Positions 53,252 through 62,257 of a stretch of 64,000 nt of DNA are shown piece after piece. Each line of letters opens with the position of its first letter. The stretch's first letter is position 1. Below the pieces are notes generated by a model. That model did no database searches. It saw only the letters and a list, made by a program, of their open reading frames with translations, and was not told the DNA's origin. Position numbers and translations under genes: made by a program. Origin of the DNA: Bacteroidota bacterium (GTDB lineage Bacteria > Bacteroidota > Bacteroidia > Flavobacteriales > Flavobacteriaceae); NCBI GenBank assembly GCA_020161455.1, contig JAIUNZ010000003.1, forward strand, positions 186,001 to 250,000, read 5' to 3'.

Positions 53252-53926
53252 ATGAACACGGTTTTAACACATATCAAAATTCAAGTAAATGAAAAAATTT
53301 ATGTAAAAGACCCTGAAACCTCTACTCTTGGAAAAAAAATAATTCAAGAAAGCATACTCTTAATTGAAGCTATAGGTTTTGAAGATTTTACATTTAAGAA
53401 ACTTGGAGAACGAATTGGCTCCAACGAAAGTTCGATTTATAGGTATTTTGAAAGTAAACATAAACTTTTATTATACCTTTCTTCATGGTATTGGGGTTGG
53501 ATGGAATATCGATTGGTTTTTTCAACCAATAACATTAAGAGTCCTCTAGAAAAACTAAAAAAAGCCATAACTATTGTGACAGAAAAAATTGAGGATGATT
53601 CTTTAACACTTCATATTAATGAATCCATTTTGAATAAAATTATTATTTCCGAATTCAACAAAACCTTTTTAACTAAAGAAGTTGACCAAGAAAATAAAGA
53701 AGGCTACTTTTTGGTTTATAAAAGAGTCATCAATAGAATAGTAGAAATGATTGAAGAAGTGAATCCGAAATATAAATTTGCGAAAAGTTTTGCATCATCA
53801 ATTGTAGAAGGAGCAATACACCAACATTTTTTAAAAGACCATTTGACAACCATTACCAATTGCAATCAAAACACTAGCGTAACCGATTTTTATATTGACT
53901 TAATTGAAAAAACATTAAACCCATAA
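53252..53926 (+). CDS. TetR/AcrR-family transcriptional regulator
   Basis: The 224-residue protein has a TetR-type helix-turn-helix near residues 30-75 (IIQESILLIEAIGFEDFTFK, then LGERIGSNESSIYRYFESKH), which is the most conserved part of the family. The larger C-terminal helical domain would bind the inducer and form the dimer. It is the first gene of an operon with an ABC exporter, a HlyD adaptor and a TolC channel (two-base gap to the ABC gene), so it probably controls their expression in response to a transported compound. A palindrome overlapping its promoter is the likely operator. Confidence 0.93.
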   Translation: MNTVLTHIKIQVNEKIYVKDPETSTLGKKIIQESILLIEAIGFEDFTFKKLGERIGSNESSIYRYFESKHKLLLYLSSWYWGWMEYRLVFSTNNIKSPLEKLKKAITIVTEKIEDDSLTLHINESILNKIIISEFNKTFLTKEVDQENKEGYFLVYKRVINRIVEMIEEVNPKYKFAKSFASSIVEGAIHQHFLKDHLTTITNCNQNTSVTDFYIDLIEKTLNP

Positions 53927-53928
53927 TT

Positions 53929-55593
53929 ATGGCTTTACCTTCCTCTAAAAGATTACTTAACTTATTAAAACTAGATAAAAAAGATATTTCTCAAATTTTT
54001 TTCTATGCTATATTTTCTGGTTTGGTCAGCTTGTCATTGCCATTAGGAATTCAGGCAATCATCAATTTCATTCAATCTGGACAAGTAAGTATATCATGGG
54101 TTGTATTGGTATTTGTAGTAATCGTTGGTGTAGTTTTAGTTGGTATTTTATCTTTAATGCAACTTAGAATTACTGAAAATTTACAACAAAAACTCTTTGT
54201 GCGTTCTTCATTTGAATTTAGTTATCGATTACCCAAAATTGAATTTGAAGAACTTTACAACAAATATGCACCTGAATTAGCCAATCGCTTTTTTGATACT
54301 TTAACCATTCAAAAAGGAGTTTCAAAAATATTAATTGATTTTTCCTCCGCTTTACTTCAAATAACTTTTGGAATTATACTGCTATCCCTTTATCACCCAT
54401 TTTTTATTTTCTTCGGAATGTTTCTTTTTATTTTACTGTATGTGATCTTCAAATTTTCATACAACACCGGACTTTCTACTAGTCTAAAAGAATCAAATTA
54501 CAAATATAAAGTGGTAAGTTGGCTTCAAGAAATTGCCCGAAACAACTTCAGTTTTCGAAAAAATATAAATTTTGATTATGCCCTAACAAAAAATGATTTA
54601 TTGGTTTCCGAATATTTAAATTATAGAGAAAAACATTTTGGAATAATAAAAAGACAATATATACAGCTTATTGCTTTTAAAATTATCATTACTGCCGGAT
54701 TACTTTTAATTGGAGGCTATTTGGTTTTAAATCAGCAAATGAACATAGGTCAATTCGTTGCGGCAGAAATCATCATCTTGTTGGTTATTAACTCGGTAGA
54801 AAAAATAATAATTGGGCTTGAAACACTTTATGATGTTTTAACAGCCGTTGAAAAAATTGGTCAGATAACAGATTTAAAAATTGAAAATACAACGGACGTT
54901 CCTAATGAGATTTGCTATTCCAACATTACTTTGGAAGTAGAAAAATTGTGTTATAAGTTTCAAGATTCAAATAATTTTGTTTTAAATACGATTAACTTTA
55001 AGCTAGAACCTTCCGAAAAAATAATTATTAAAGGAAATAATGGCTCGGGTAAAACTACGTTAATTAGAATTTTATCTGGTTTGTTGCAACCAACATCTGG
55101 TACATTTTTCATCAATGACGATACTTATAGAAAAATAAATTTAGACCAATATAGATCTCAAATTTCAGTAATTATCAGCGGAGAAACACCTTTTGAAGGA
55201 ACCATTTTAGAAAATATTACATTTAACAATCCAAACATTAGCCAAGAAGATTTAAAATGGGCTATTGACAGTGTTCAACTTGGAGAATATATCAAATCAT
55301 TACCAAAAGGTTTGGACACAAAAATATATCCCGAAGGAAAACAACTTTCTTCTTCGAATGCACAAAAAATTTTATTAGCAAGAAGCATCATCACAAAACC
55401 TAAAATTTTATTTTTAGAAGAACCATTTGATAAAATGGATGATATAACGGCAAATGAATTAATAGATTTCATTACGGATAGTAACCAGAAATGGGCCTTA
55501 GTAATTACATCAAAAAATCCCTATTGGGAGAAAAAATGTACTCGAATAATAATAATGCAAGAAGGAGAAATTTACAACGATTTAAAAAAATAA
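53929..55593 (+). CDS. ABC exporter (membrane domain plus ATPase) with degenerate ATPase motifs
   Basis: The 554 residues contain a six-helix exporter membrane domain (about 15-310) fused to a nucleotide-binding domain (about 330-554), without an N-terminal peptidase domain. Walker A is intact (GNNGSGKTT near 370), but the other motifs deviate: Q-loop Gln is Ser (VIISGETPFEG near 415), the signature is LSSSN instead of LSGGQ (near 471), Walker B ends LFLEEP with Glu for the Asp (near 494), and the H-loop His is Ser (VITSKNP near 525). It is the second gene of the TetR-HlyD-TolC operon. Transport is plausible, ATP hydrolysis questionable. Confidence 0.92.
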   Translation: MALPSSKRLLNLLKLDKKDISQIFFYAIFSGLVSLSLPLGIQAIINFIQSGQVSISWVVLVFVVIVGVVLVGILSLMQLRITENLQQKLFVRSSFEFSYRLPKIEFEELYNKYAPELANRFFDTLTIQKGVSKILIDFSSALLQITFGIILLSLYHPFFIFFGMFLFILLYVIFKFSYNTGLSTSLKESNYKYKVVSWLQEIARNNFSFRKNINFDYALTKNDLLVSEYLNYREKHFGIIKRQYIQLIAFKIIITAGLLLIGGYLVLNQQMNIGQFVAAEIIILLVINSVEKIIIGLETLYDVLTAVEKIGQITDLKIENTTDVPNEICYSNITLEVEKLCYKFQDSNNFVLNTINFKLEPSEKIIIKGNNGSGKTTLIRILSGLLQPTSGTFFINDDTYRKINLDQYRSQISVIISGETPFEGTILENITFNNPNISQEDLKWAIDSVQLGEYIKSLPKGLDTKIYPEGKQLSSSNAQKILLARSIITKPKILFLEEPFDKMDDITANELIDFITDSNQKWALVITSKNPYWEKKCTRIIIMQEGEIYNDLKK

Positions 55594-55595
55594 AA

Positions 55596-56936
55596 ATGCT
55601 AAACTTATCTGAAAACAACAGCATTAAAGATACCACTGACAAATACAAAACGGTTAAAGATTTAAGAAACAGACCACACTATAAAATCTTAAATCGAATA
55701 ATCATTTGGTTTACATTATTAGGTGTTTTGATTTTGTTTTTGCCATGGACACAAAATATATCTGGCAAAGGTGCTGTAACTACTTTAAAACCAAATCAAA
55801 GACCACAAACTGTACAAACTGCAATTGCAGGAAGAATTGAAAAATGGTACGTCAAAGAAGGTGATTTTGTAAAAAAAGGCGATACTATTTTATTTATTTC
55901 TGAAATAAAGGAAGATTATCTCGACCCAAATTTAGTACAAAATACTGAAAGTCAACTACAAGCCAAAGAAATGGCTACCGAATCGTATGGCAGCAAAGTA
56001 AAATCGTTAGCTTCTCAAATTGAAGCAATTAGAAATGAAAAAAAATTAAAACTTGAACAAGCAAAAAACAAAGTACGGCAAGCCATTTTAAAAATTAAAA
56101 GTGATAGTATTGACCTAGTTGCCGTTCGAACGCAGATAAAAATTGCAAACACACAATTCAATCGATCGTTAACATTAAACAAAGAAGGCTTAAAACCTAT
56201 GACTGATGTAGAAGAAAAACGATTAAAACTACAAGAAACTGAAGCTAAAATCATTACGCAAGAAAACAAATTAATCACTGCTGAAAACGAATTGATTAAT
56301 GCAAAAGTTGAGATAAATAGAATTATCGCTGAATACAATGAGAAAGAATCCAAAGCTTCAAGTGATAAATATACTGCATTAAGTAGTCAATACGACACCA
56401 AAGCACAAGTTAACAAATTGCAAAATCAAGTTCAGAATTACCAAATCAGAAACGGTATGTATTACATCAAAGCACCGCAAAGCGGTTTTGTAAATCGTGC
56501 ACTACAGTCAGGAATTGGAGAAACGATTAAAGAAGGAACACAAATAGTTAGCATCATGCCATCGGATTACGAAATTGCTGTAGAAACATTTGTTAATCCA
56601 AACGATTTGCCATTAATAAACAAAGGCGAAAAAGTACGCGTATGGTTTGATGGTTGGCCAACAATTGTATTTTCAGGCTGGCCAAATATGTCATATGGAA
56701 CTTTTGGAGGAAAAATAGTTGCCATCGAAAATTTCATTAGCGAAAACGGTAAATTCAGAGTATTAATTGCTCCAGATGAAACTGAAGCACCATGGCCAAA
56801 ACAAATTAGTATTGGATCAGGCGCACAAACTTTAGCATTGCTAGACAATGTTCCCGTTTGGTTTGAAATTTGGAGAACATTGAATGGTTTTCCGCCAAAT
56901 TATTATAACCCCAAATCTGATAAAGCAAAAAAATAA
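55596..56936 (+). CDS. HlyD-family periplasmic adaptor
   Basis: This membrane-fusion protein would join the ABC exporter to the TolC channel. It has one N-terminal membrane helix (near 38-55, WFTLLGVLILFLPW), a lipoyl-like half (QTAIAGRIEKWYVKEGDFVK), a long coiled coil (about 120-290) and the second lipoyl/beta-barrel half (YYIKAPQSGFVNRALQSGIG). The start is taken as the ATG at 55596, two bases after the ABC stop, giving 446 residues. The frame is open upstream to 55491, but that part overlaps the ABC gene in another frame. The stop shares one base with the tolC-like start. Confidence 0.93.
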   Translation: MLNLSENNSIKDTTDKYKTVKDLRNRPHYKILNRIIIWFTLLGVLILFLPWTQNISGKGAVTTLKPNQRPQTVQTAIAGRIEKWYVKEGDFVKKGDTILFISEIKEDYLDPNLVQNTESQLQAKEMATESYGSKVKSLASQIEAIRNEKKLKLEQAKNKVRQAILKIKSDSIDLVAVRTQIKIANTQFNRSLTLNKEGLKPMTDVEEKRLKLQETEAKIITQENKLITAENELINAKVEINRIIAEYNEKESKASSDKYTALSSQYDTKAQVNKLQNQVQNYQIRNGMYYIKAPQSGFVNRALQSGIGETIKEGTQIVSIMPSDYEIAVETFVNPNDLPLINKGEKVRVWFDGWPTIVFSGWPNMSYGTFGGKIVAIENFISENGKFRVLIAPDETEAPWPKQISIGSGAQTLALLDNVPVWFEIWRTLNGFPPNYYNPKSDKAKK

Positions 56937-58321
56937 TGAAACTCCTACTTTCTATATTCTTACTCTTAGGGTTTAATCTTTTTGGCCAAAACAAAGCTTC
57001 CAATGAATTCACTTTTAATGAATATTTGGGCTATGTAAAAAAATATCATCCTTTGGTAAAATTAGCAGATTTAAATATCAGTGAAGCGCAAGCTTCTTTG
57101 ATGATGGCACGAGGTGGTTTCGACCCAAAAATCGAAATTGATTATGAACAAAAAAGATTTAAAGACAGTGAATATTATTCCATTTTAAACAGCAGTTTCA
57201 AAATACCAACTTGGTATGGAATTGAATTAAAAGCTGGTTTTGACAACAATGATGGAGTATATCTAAATCCCGAAAACACAGTTCCAAATCAAGGATTAAC
57301 ATCGGTTGGTATTGCAGTTTCAGTTGGTCAAGGGTTGTTTATTAATCAAAGAATGGCTGATGTTCGAAAAGGAAAAATACAACTCAAGCTAGGCCAAGCC
57401 GAAAGAAATTTAGAAGCAACAACTGTTTTATACAATGCTTCGTTGGCATATTTTAATTGGAAAAAAAATTACGACGAAGTTAAATTATATGAAAATTACG
57501 CAACTTATGCTGCAACTCGTTTTAAAGGAATAAAAATTTCTATCGAGCAAGGCGACAAACCAGCAATAGACAGCATTGAAGCTGGAATTATTGTTAGAAA
57601 TAGAGCATTAAGTCTCGAAGATTCAAAATTAAAATTAGCCAAAGCTACACTAGAATTGTCTAATTTTTTATGGTTAGACAATAATATACCCTTAGAATTA
57701 CAAGATGATTTAATTCCAGAAAATAAATTAGAAAGTACTATATCAGAAACGTTGCGAACAAATGATTTGTTACAAAATGCATCCTTAGAGAACCATCCAA
57801 AAATTAATGCTTGGCAAACCAAAATTGATATGCTTACTATTGAACAAAAACTCAAATCAAATCTGTTATTACCTAAAATTGATTTAGGCTACTCCTATCT
57901 ATCTGAACCTAGCTATTTTGAAAAATATCGTTTTGAAGACTATAAAGTAGGTGTTAATTTTTCTTTTCCTTTATTTTTGAGAAAAGAACGTGGTAGTTTA
58001 AAATTAGCTAAATACAAAGTGCAAGATGCTGAATACAGTTTAAAAGTAGTACGATTGCAATTAAAAAACAAACTAAAAGCACAACAAACAGAAATCAACT
58101 CTCTAATCAAACAAATAAATATTATCGAAAATCTAGTAAACGACTATCAAACGATGTTGCGTTCAGAAGAACGACTTTTTAGTTTTGGTGAAAGTTCAAT
58201 TTTCTTAATAAATGCTAGAGAAAATAATTTAGTTAGCAGTCAATTATCAAAAATTAATGTTGCCAATCGTTTCTTTATCTCCAATGCTGAATTATTTAAA
58301 ATCATGGCAAATCCAGATTAA
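56936..58321 (+). CDS. TolC-family outer-membrane channel protein
   Basis: The 461-residue exported protein (signal peptide MKLLLSIFLLLGFNLFGQ) is an outer-membrane efflux protein. It shows two related halves with long helices: EYLGYVKKYHPLVKLADLNISEA near 29-51, and from about 280 a segment like ENHPKINAWQTKIDMLTIEQ, each followed by strand-turn-strand parts (SYLSEPSYF). Its start codon overlaps the HlyD stop (TAATG), so translation is coupled. With the ABC and HlyD proteins it makes a complete tripartite exporter across both membranes. Confidence 0.94.
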   Translation: MKLLLSIFLLLGFNLFGQNKASNEFTFNEYLGYVKKYHPLVKLADLNISEAQASLMMARGGFDPKIEIDYEQKRFKDSEYYSILNSSFKIPTWYGIELKAGFDNNDGVYLNPENTVPNQGLTSVGIAVSVGQGLFINQRMADVRKGKIQLKLGQAERNLEATTVLYNASLAYFNWKKNYDEVKLYENYATYAATRFKGIKISIEQGDKPAIDSIEAGIIVRNRALSLEDSKLKLAKATLELSNFLWLDNNIPLELQDDLIPENKLESTISETLRTNDLLQNASLENHPKINAWQTKIDMLTIEQKLKSNLLLPKIDLGYSYLSEPSYFEKYRFEDYKVGVNFSFPLFLRKERGSLKLAKYKVQDAEYSLKVVRLQLKNKLKAQQTEINSLIKQINIIENLVNDYQTMLRSEERLFSFGESSIFLINARENNLVSSQLSKINVANRFFISNAELFKIMANPD

Positions 58322-58337
58322 ATTATTTTAAAATAAC

Positions 58338-58345
58338 TACTTTTG
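58338..58345 (+). promoter_or_regulatory. -7 element of map
   Basis: TACTTTTG fits TAnnTTTG and lies 18 bases before the ATG at 58364. It indicates that map is transcribed apart from the export operon. Confidence 0.55.
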
Positions 58346-58363
58346 CGAACTCAATATTAATTT

Positions 58364-59182
58364 ATGATTATTCCAAAAACTGCCGAAGAAATTGAATTAA
58401 TGCGTCAAAGCGCATTATTAGTTTCAAAAACATTAGGCATGATAGCCGCTGAAATTAAAGAAGGCGTAACCACATTAGCATTAGACAAATTTGCTGAAGA
58501 ATTTATTAGAGATCACAAAGCATTACCTGGATTTAAAGGTTTATATGGCTGTCCATCTACTTTGCTAACAAGTGTAAACGAACAAGTAGTTCACGGATTA
58601 CCAACCAACAGACCAATAGAAAACGGCGATGTGGTTTCGGTCGATTGTGGTGTTTTAATGAATGATTTTTATGGCGACCATGCTTATACTTTTGAAATTG
58701 GCGATGTAAATCCTGAAACCAAAAAGTTGCTTCAAGTAACCAAAGAAAGTCTTTACATTGGAATTCGTGAATTTAAAGCCGGAAATCGTGTTGAAGATGT
58801 TGGTAGTGCTATTCAAAAATATACCGAAAGTTTTGGTTACGGCGTAGTTCGCGAATTGGTAGGACACGGTTTAGGAAGAAAAATGCACGAAGCACCCGAA
58901 ATGCCAAATTATGGCAAACGAGGAAAAGGAAAACTATTTGTTGAAGGAATGGTTGTAGCTATCGAGCCAATGATTAATATGGGTACAAAAAACATAAAAA
59001 CCCTAAGTGATAAATGGACAATCGTTACCCGCGATGGAAAACCAAGTGCTCATTTTGAACATAACGTAGCTTTGATTAATGGAAAACCAGAGTTATTATC
59101 TACATTCCAATATATATATGCTGTTCTAGGAATTCAAAGTGATGAGGAAAACGAGTTTAGAAACACAAATTCCACAAATTAA
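58364..59182 (+). CDS. map: Type I methionine aminopeptidase
   Basis: Map removes the initiator methionine from nascent proteins. The 272 residues carry the five metal ligands in their usual contexts: VSVDCGVLMNDFYGDHAYTF near 88-107 (two Asp), GHGLGRKMHEAPEMPN near 166-181 (His), VVAIEPMINMG near 200-210 (Glu) and SAHFEHNVALI near 228-238 (Glu). The last few residues (RNTNSTN) are encoded by the inverted repeat that borders the GxxExxY gene, so the original C-terminus may have been replaced by this insertion. The catalytic part is unaffected. Confidence 0.96.
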   Translation: MIIPKTAEEIELMRQSALLVSKTLGMIAAEIKEGVTTLALDKFAEEFIRDHKALPGFKGLYGCPSTLLTSVNEQVVHGLPTNRPIENGDVVSVDCGVLMNDFYGDHAYTFEIGDVNPETKKLLQVTKESLYIGIREFKAGNRVEDVGSAIQKYTESFGYGVVRELVGHGLGRKMHEAPEMPNYGKRGKGKLFVEGMVVAIEPMINMGTKNIKTLSDKWTIVTRDGKPSAHFEHNVALINGKPELLSTFQYIYAVLGIQSDEENEFRNTNSTN

Positions 59183-59600
59183 CACAGATTTTTATGGAGA
59201 ATTTTTACCTAAAAGAGGAAACTTTTAAGATAATTGGAATTTGTATGGAAGTTCACAAAATTCTGGGTAAAGGTCATAGTGAAGTGGTTTATAAAGATGC
59301 ATTAGAATATGAATTTAAAATAAATTCAATTCCATACGAAAGAGAAAAAATCTATAAAATACAATACAAAGACATTATTTTACCAAGAAAGTATATTGCT
59401 GATTTTGTAGTTTATGATGAAATAATTTTTGAAGTAAAAGCAATTTCAGAACTGACAAATAGCGAAATTAAACAAACTTTAAACTATTTAGCAAGTTCTA
59501 AAAACAAATTAGGCTTGTTACTAAATTTTGGGGAAGATAGCCTTAAATACAAACGAGTAATTTTATAATATAATCTGTGAAAATCTGTGAAATCTGTGTT
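59163..59600. mobile_element. GxxExxY gene framed by three-unit inverted repeats
   Basis: The left arm (59163-59193) has three units of CACAAATT/CACAGATT spaced 9-10 bases apart; the right arm (59570-59600) has three units of AATCTGTG at the same spacing, the reverse complement. The single gene between them fills nearly all of the 438 bases. The left arm runs into the 3' end of map, and the right arm supplies the GTG start of the methyltransferase gene. This looks like a compact insertion at a gene junction. No transposase or target duplication is visible. Confidence 0.65.
59194..59568 (+). CDS. GxxExxY protein (PD-(D/E)XK-like)
   Basis: The 124-residue protein has the naming motif GHSEVVY (Gly27, Glu30, Tyr33) and a PD-(D/E)XK-like core: Asp70 in YIADFVV and Glu80-Val-Lys82 in IIFEVKAI. 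This places it in the PDDEXK_3 superfamily, whose members resemble RecB-type nucleases but have no settled function. The C-terminus LGLLLNFGEDSLKYKRVIL is typical. It is a lone gene framed by inverted repeats, without partners. As I recall, such genes are common as scattered singletons in Bacteroidetes and other phyla. Confidence 0.9.
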   Translation: MENFYLKEETFKIIGICMEVHKILGKGHSEVVYKDALEYEFKINSIPYEREKIYKIQYKDIILPRKYIADFVVYDEIIFEVKAISELTNSEIKQTLNYLASSKNKLGLLLNFGEDSLKYKRVIL

Positions 59601-60357
59601 TAAGTTCATACTAAATACCATCCCAAGACCAATCCTAATACGAATGAGTATCGTAGTGCGTCCTATTTTAGCTTTTTTATTAAAAGGAAATCGTTTTACC
59701 GATCCTATTGATGGAAAAAGTTTTCGAATGTTTTTGCCTTATGGATACGGAAATCAAAGAAATAACGTGCTTTCACCAAGTACGCTTTCACTAGAAAGAC
59801 ATCGTTTATTGTGGTTGTATCTTCAAAATGAAACTGATTTTTTCACCACAACAGAAAAGAAAAAAGTGCTTCACTTTGCACCTGAGCAAGAATTCTATAA
59901 GCGTTTTAAAAAACAAACAAACATCGATTATACTACAACTGATTTGCTTTCGCCTTTGGCTGATGTAAAAGCTGATATTTGCAATCTTCCGTTTGAAGAT
60001 AACACCTATGATATTATTTTTTGCAATCACGTTTTAGAACATATTCCTGATGACACCAAAGCAATGCAAGAACTATATCGCGTACTAAAACCCAACGGAA
60101 TGGGCATTTTTCAAATTCCACAAGACTTATCTAGGGCAACAACTTTTTCGGATGATGCAATTATTGACCAAAAAGAACGCGCCAAAATATTTGGACAATA
60201 CGATCACGTTCGCGTTTATGGAAGAGATTATTTTGACAAACTAAGAAGTATTGGATTTAAAGTAATTGAAGAAGATTATACTTCTAAAATAGCTCCAGAA
60301 TTAGTTGAAAAATATTGTTTAGCAAATGGCGAAATCATTCCAGTTTGTTTTAAATAA
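59587..60357 (+). CDS. Class I SAM-dependent methyltransferase
   Basis: The 256-residue protein has a methyltransferase type 11 domain: a first motif KVLHFAPEQEFYKRF near 93-107, TTTDLLSPLADVKADICNLP near 116-135, and IIFCNHVLEHIPDDTKAMQE near 143-162 with the HVLEH signature. A hydrophobic N-terminal part (residues 1-38) may attach it to the membrane. The substrate is unknown. The frame starts at GTG 59587, or at GTG 59596 three codons later; both lie in the right inverted repeat of the GxxExxY element, so the native start codon has probably been replaced. Confidence 0.85.
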   Translation: MKSVFKFILNTIPRPILIRMSIVVRPILAFLLKGNRFTDPIDGKSFRMFLPYGYGNQRNNVLSPSTLSLERHRLLWLYLQNETDFFTTTEKKKVLHFAPEQEFYKRFKKQTNIDYTTTDLLSPLADVKADICNLPFEDNTYDIIFCNHVLEHIPDDTKAMQELYRVLKPNGMGIFQIPQDLSRATTFSDDAIIDQKERAKIFGQYDHVRVYGRDYFDKLRSIGFKVIEEDYTSKIAPELVEKYCLANGEIIPVCFK

Positions 60358-60374
60358 ATATTTTTTTGGCATAA

Positions 60375-60402
60375 TTGTAGATTACATTTTTTAGTATCTT
60401 TA
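60375..60402 (+). promoter_or_regulatory. Promoter of the DUF5103 gene
   Basis: TTG at 60375-60377 and TATCTTTA at 60395-60402 are exactly 17 bases apart. The ATG at 60422 follows after 19 bases. Confidence 0.6.
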
Positions 60403-60421
60403 CCAAAACGATTTGTTTATT

Positions 60422-61675
60422 ATGTCAAAAAAAATATTATTCTCTAGCCTTTTTTTATTCGTTTTCTTAACTGCTTTTTCACAAGAAAAAGAAATAGCAC
60501 CTCCATATAACATCAAAACAGTGACTTTTGTTCAAAACGCACAAAACACAATTCCTGTTTTTTCTTTAGGCGATTCATTTGAATTGCAATTTGATGATTT
60601 ATTTGGCAATGAAGCAAATTACTACTACACATTAACCCATTGTAATTACGATTGGAAACCTTCGCAATTGGCAAAAGCAGAATACCTTAACGGTTTTGAC
60701 GATCAACGTATTCAAAACTATACCAATTCATTAAATACGTTACAATTGTATTCTCATTATAAACTCACGCTTCCTAATAAATTTACACAATTGCGAGTTA
60801 GTGGAAATTTTGTTCTCAAAATCTTAGACGATGATAAAAATGTAGTATTTACTAAAAAATTCATTGTTTATGAAAATTTGGTTTCTGTTCCATTAGAAGT
60901 AAAAAGAGCAAGAGATGTTTCGATGTTGAATTACAAACAAAATTTAGAATTTTCCATAAAGTCATCCAACATCAATTTTCAAAGTCCTTTACAAAATGTT
61001 AAAGTATTGCTACTACAAAATGGTCGGTTTGATAACGCAATAAAAAACATCAAGCCAATGTTTACTATTGGAAATGACTTGATTTATAAATACGATAAAG
61101 AAACGCAATTTTGGGCTGGAAACGAATTTATGTTTTTTGAAAATAAAGATATTCGAGCGGCAAACAACAACATTGCAAGAGTAGATTCTAATCAAGGTGG
61201 CGTTTATAACTCTTATCTATACACCAATGAAGCTAGAGCAAACAAACCTTATACTTACTTTCCTGATTTCAATGGAAACTTTATTGTAAACAATATTGGC
61301 GCAGAACAAAATGAAATTGAAGCTGATTATGCATGGGTTTTCTTTTCTCTTAGTGCGCCAAATTATTTTGGGAAAAAATCTATTTACGTTAATGGCTTGT
61401 TTAATAATTATGCCACAAACGACGAAAACAAAATGGTTTACAATGAGAAAAAAGGCGTTTATGAAAAAGCCATCATGATAAAACAAGGATTTACCAATTA
61501 TCAATATCTAATTTCAGATGGCAATGGAAATCTTGATGAAGAAAATGCAATAGATGGAAACTTTGCAGTAACCGAAAACAATTATCTAGTTTTAGTTTAT
61601 TACAAAGAAAACAACCAACGTTATGATAGAGTAATTGGAAGAGGAAGTGCTTCTTCTTTAGATATAACTTACTAA
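60422..61675 (+). CDS. DUF5103 exported protein
   Basis: The 417-residue protein starts at ATG 60422 with a signal peptide (MSKKILFSSLFLFVFLTAFS); a TTG three codons upstream is less likely. It belongs to DUF5103, a family that I know only from Bacteroidetes. Visible are the conserved VFSLGDSFELQFDDLFGNEA near 45-64, the YYYTLTHCNYDWKPSQL segment near 66-82 and, in the C-terminal third, an Ig-like or E-set-like beta region with DYAWVFFSLSAP and GLFNNYA. It probably acts in the periplasm or at the surface. The function is unknown. Confidence 0.88.
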   Translation: MSKKILFSSLFLFVFLTAFSQEKEIAPPYNIKTVTFVQNAQNTIPVFSLGDSFELQFDDLFGNEANYYYTLTHCNYDWKPSQLAKAEYLNGFDDQRIQNYTNSLNTLQLYSHYKLTLPNKFTQLRVSGNFVLKILDDDKNVVFTKKFIVYENLVSVPLEVKRARDVSMLNYKQNLEFSIKSSNINFQSPLQNVKVLLLQNGRFDNAIKNIKPMFTIGNDLIYKYDKETQFWAGNEFMFFENKDIRAANNNIARVDSNQGGVYNSYLYTNEARANKPYTYFPDFNGNFIVNNIGAEQNEIEADYAWVFFSLSAPNYFGKKSIYVNGLFNNYATNDENKMVYNEKKGVYEKAIMIKQGFTNYQYLISDGNGNLDEENAIDGNFAVTENNYLVLVYYKENNQRYDRVIGRGSASSLDITY

Positions 61676-61695
61676 AAATTAACACTAAATTGTTT

Positions 61696-61723
61696 TTGAA
61701 CCTATAAAATTTTACTATTTTTG
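61696..61723 (+). promoter_or_regulatory. Promoter of apaG
   Basis: TTG at 61696-61698 and TATTTTTG at 61716-61723 are 17 bases apart, a good match to the Bacteroidetes promoter. The ATG at 61748 follows after 24 bases. Confidence 0.65.
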
Positions 61724-61747
61724 ACCTAAATAAATCAAAACCAATTC

Positions 61748-62134
61748 ATGGTTACACAAATAACAAGAGGCATAAAAATTTCAGTTACTACTAGTTTTGA
61801 AGGTACTTACTTTAAGAACCACAAGATTCATTTTGCCTTTAGTTATGAAATTACCATAGAAAACCACAGCAAAGATTCTGTTCAGTTACTTTCACGACAT
61901 TGGGAAATATTTGACTCTTTAAACGACACAGAAACTGTTGATGGCGAAGGAGTAATCGGAAAAAAACCAGTTCTTAAACCAGGAGAATTACATACTTATA
62001 GTTCTGGTTGTTTACTTTCATCGCCTTTTGGAGCTATGCGTGGTCATTTTAATATGATTAACTTTACTTCTACACGAAACTTTAGAGTTATTGTCCCAAC
62101 ATTCAAATTGAGTGCTGCTTTTGCATTGAATTAA
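61748..62134 (+). CDS. apaG: ApaG (DUF525) protein
   Basis: The 128-residue protein is a full ApaG domain, a small fibronectin-like beta-sandwich linked in Salmonella and E. coli to cobalt resistance and to Ap4A breakdown, though its molecular role is not settled. Signatures are YEITIENHSKDSVQLLSRHW near 36-55, the glycine-rich GEGVIGKKPVLKPGE near 68-82 and YSSGCLLSSPFGAMRGHF near 85-102. The gene has its own promoter and stands alone between the DUF5103 gene and pruA. Confidence 0.94.
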   Translation: MVTQITRGIKISVTTSFEGTYFKNHKIHFAFSYEITIENHSKDSVQLLSRHWEIFDSLNDTETVDGEGVIGKKPVLKPGELHTYSSGCLLSSPFGAMRGHFNMINFTSTRNFRVIVPTFKLSAAFALN

Positions 62135-62176
62135 GCATTGAATTTAAATCGTGCTAAAAATTCAAAAAAACCTTTG

Positions 62177-62184
62177 TACTTTTG
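62177..62184 (+). promoter_or_regulatory. -7 element of pruA
   Basis: TACTTTTG fits TAnnTTTG. The leader to the ATG at 62258 would be about 65-70 bases, longer than for most genes here. Confidence 0.5.
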
Positions 62185-62257
62185 TGTGAAATTAAATTAT
62201 CTGCAATTATTTTGCTTATAATTATCAACTTATCTAACTATTTAAATAATAAACATC

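Noticed and set aside
55491..55595. Upstream extension of the HlyD gene into the ABC gene
   Set aside because: The extra 35 residues overlap the end of the ABC gene in another frame, while an ATG two bases after the ABC stop gives a normal HlyD N-terminus.
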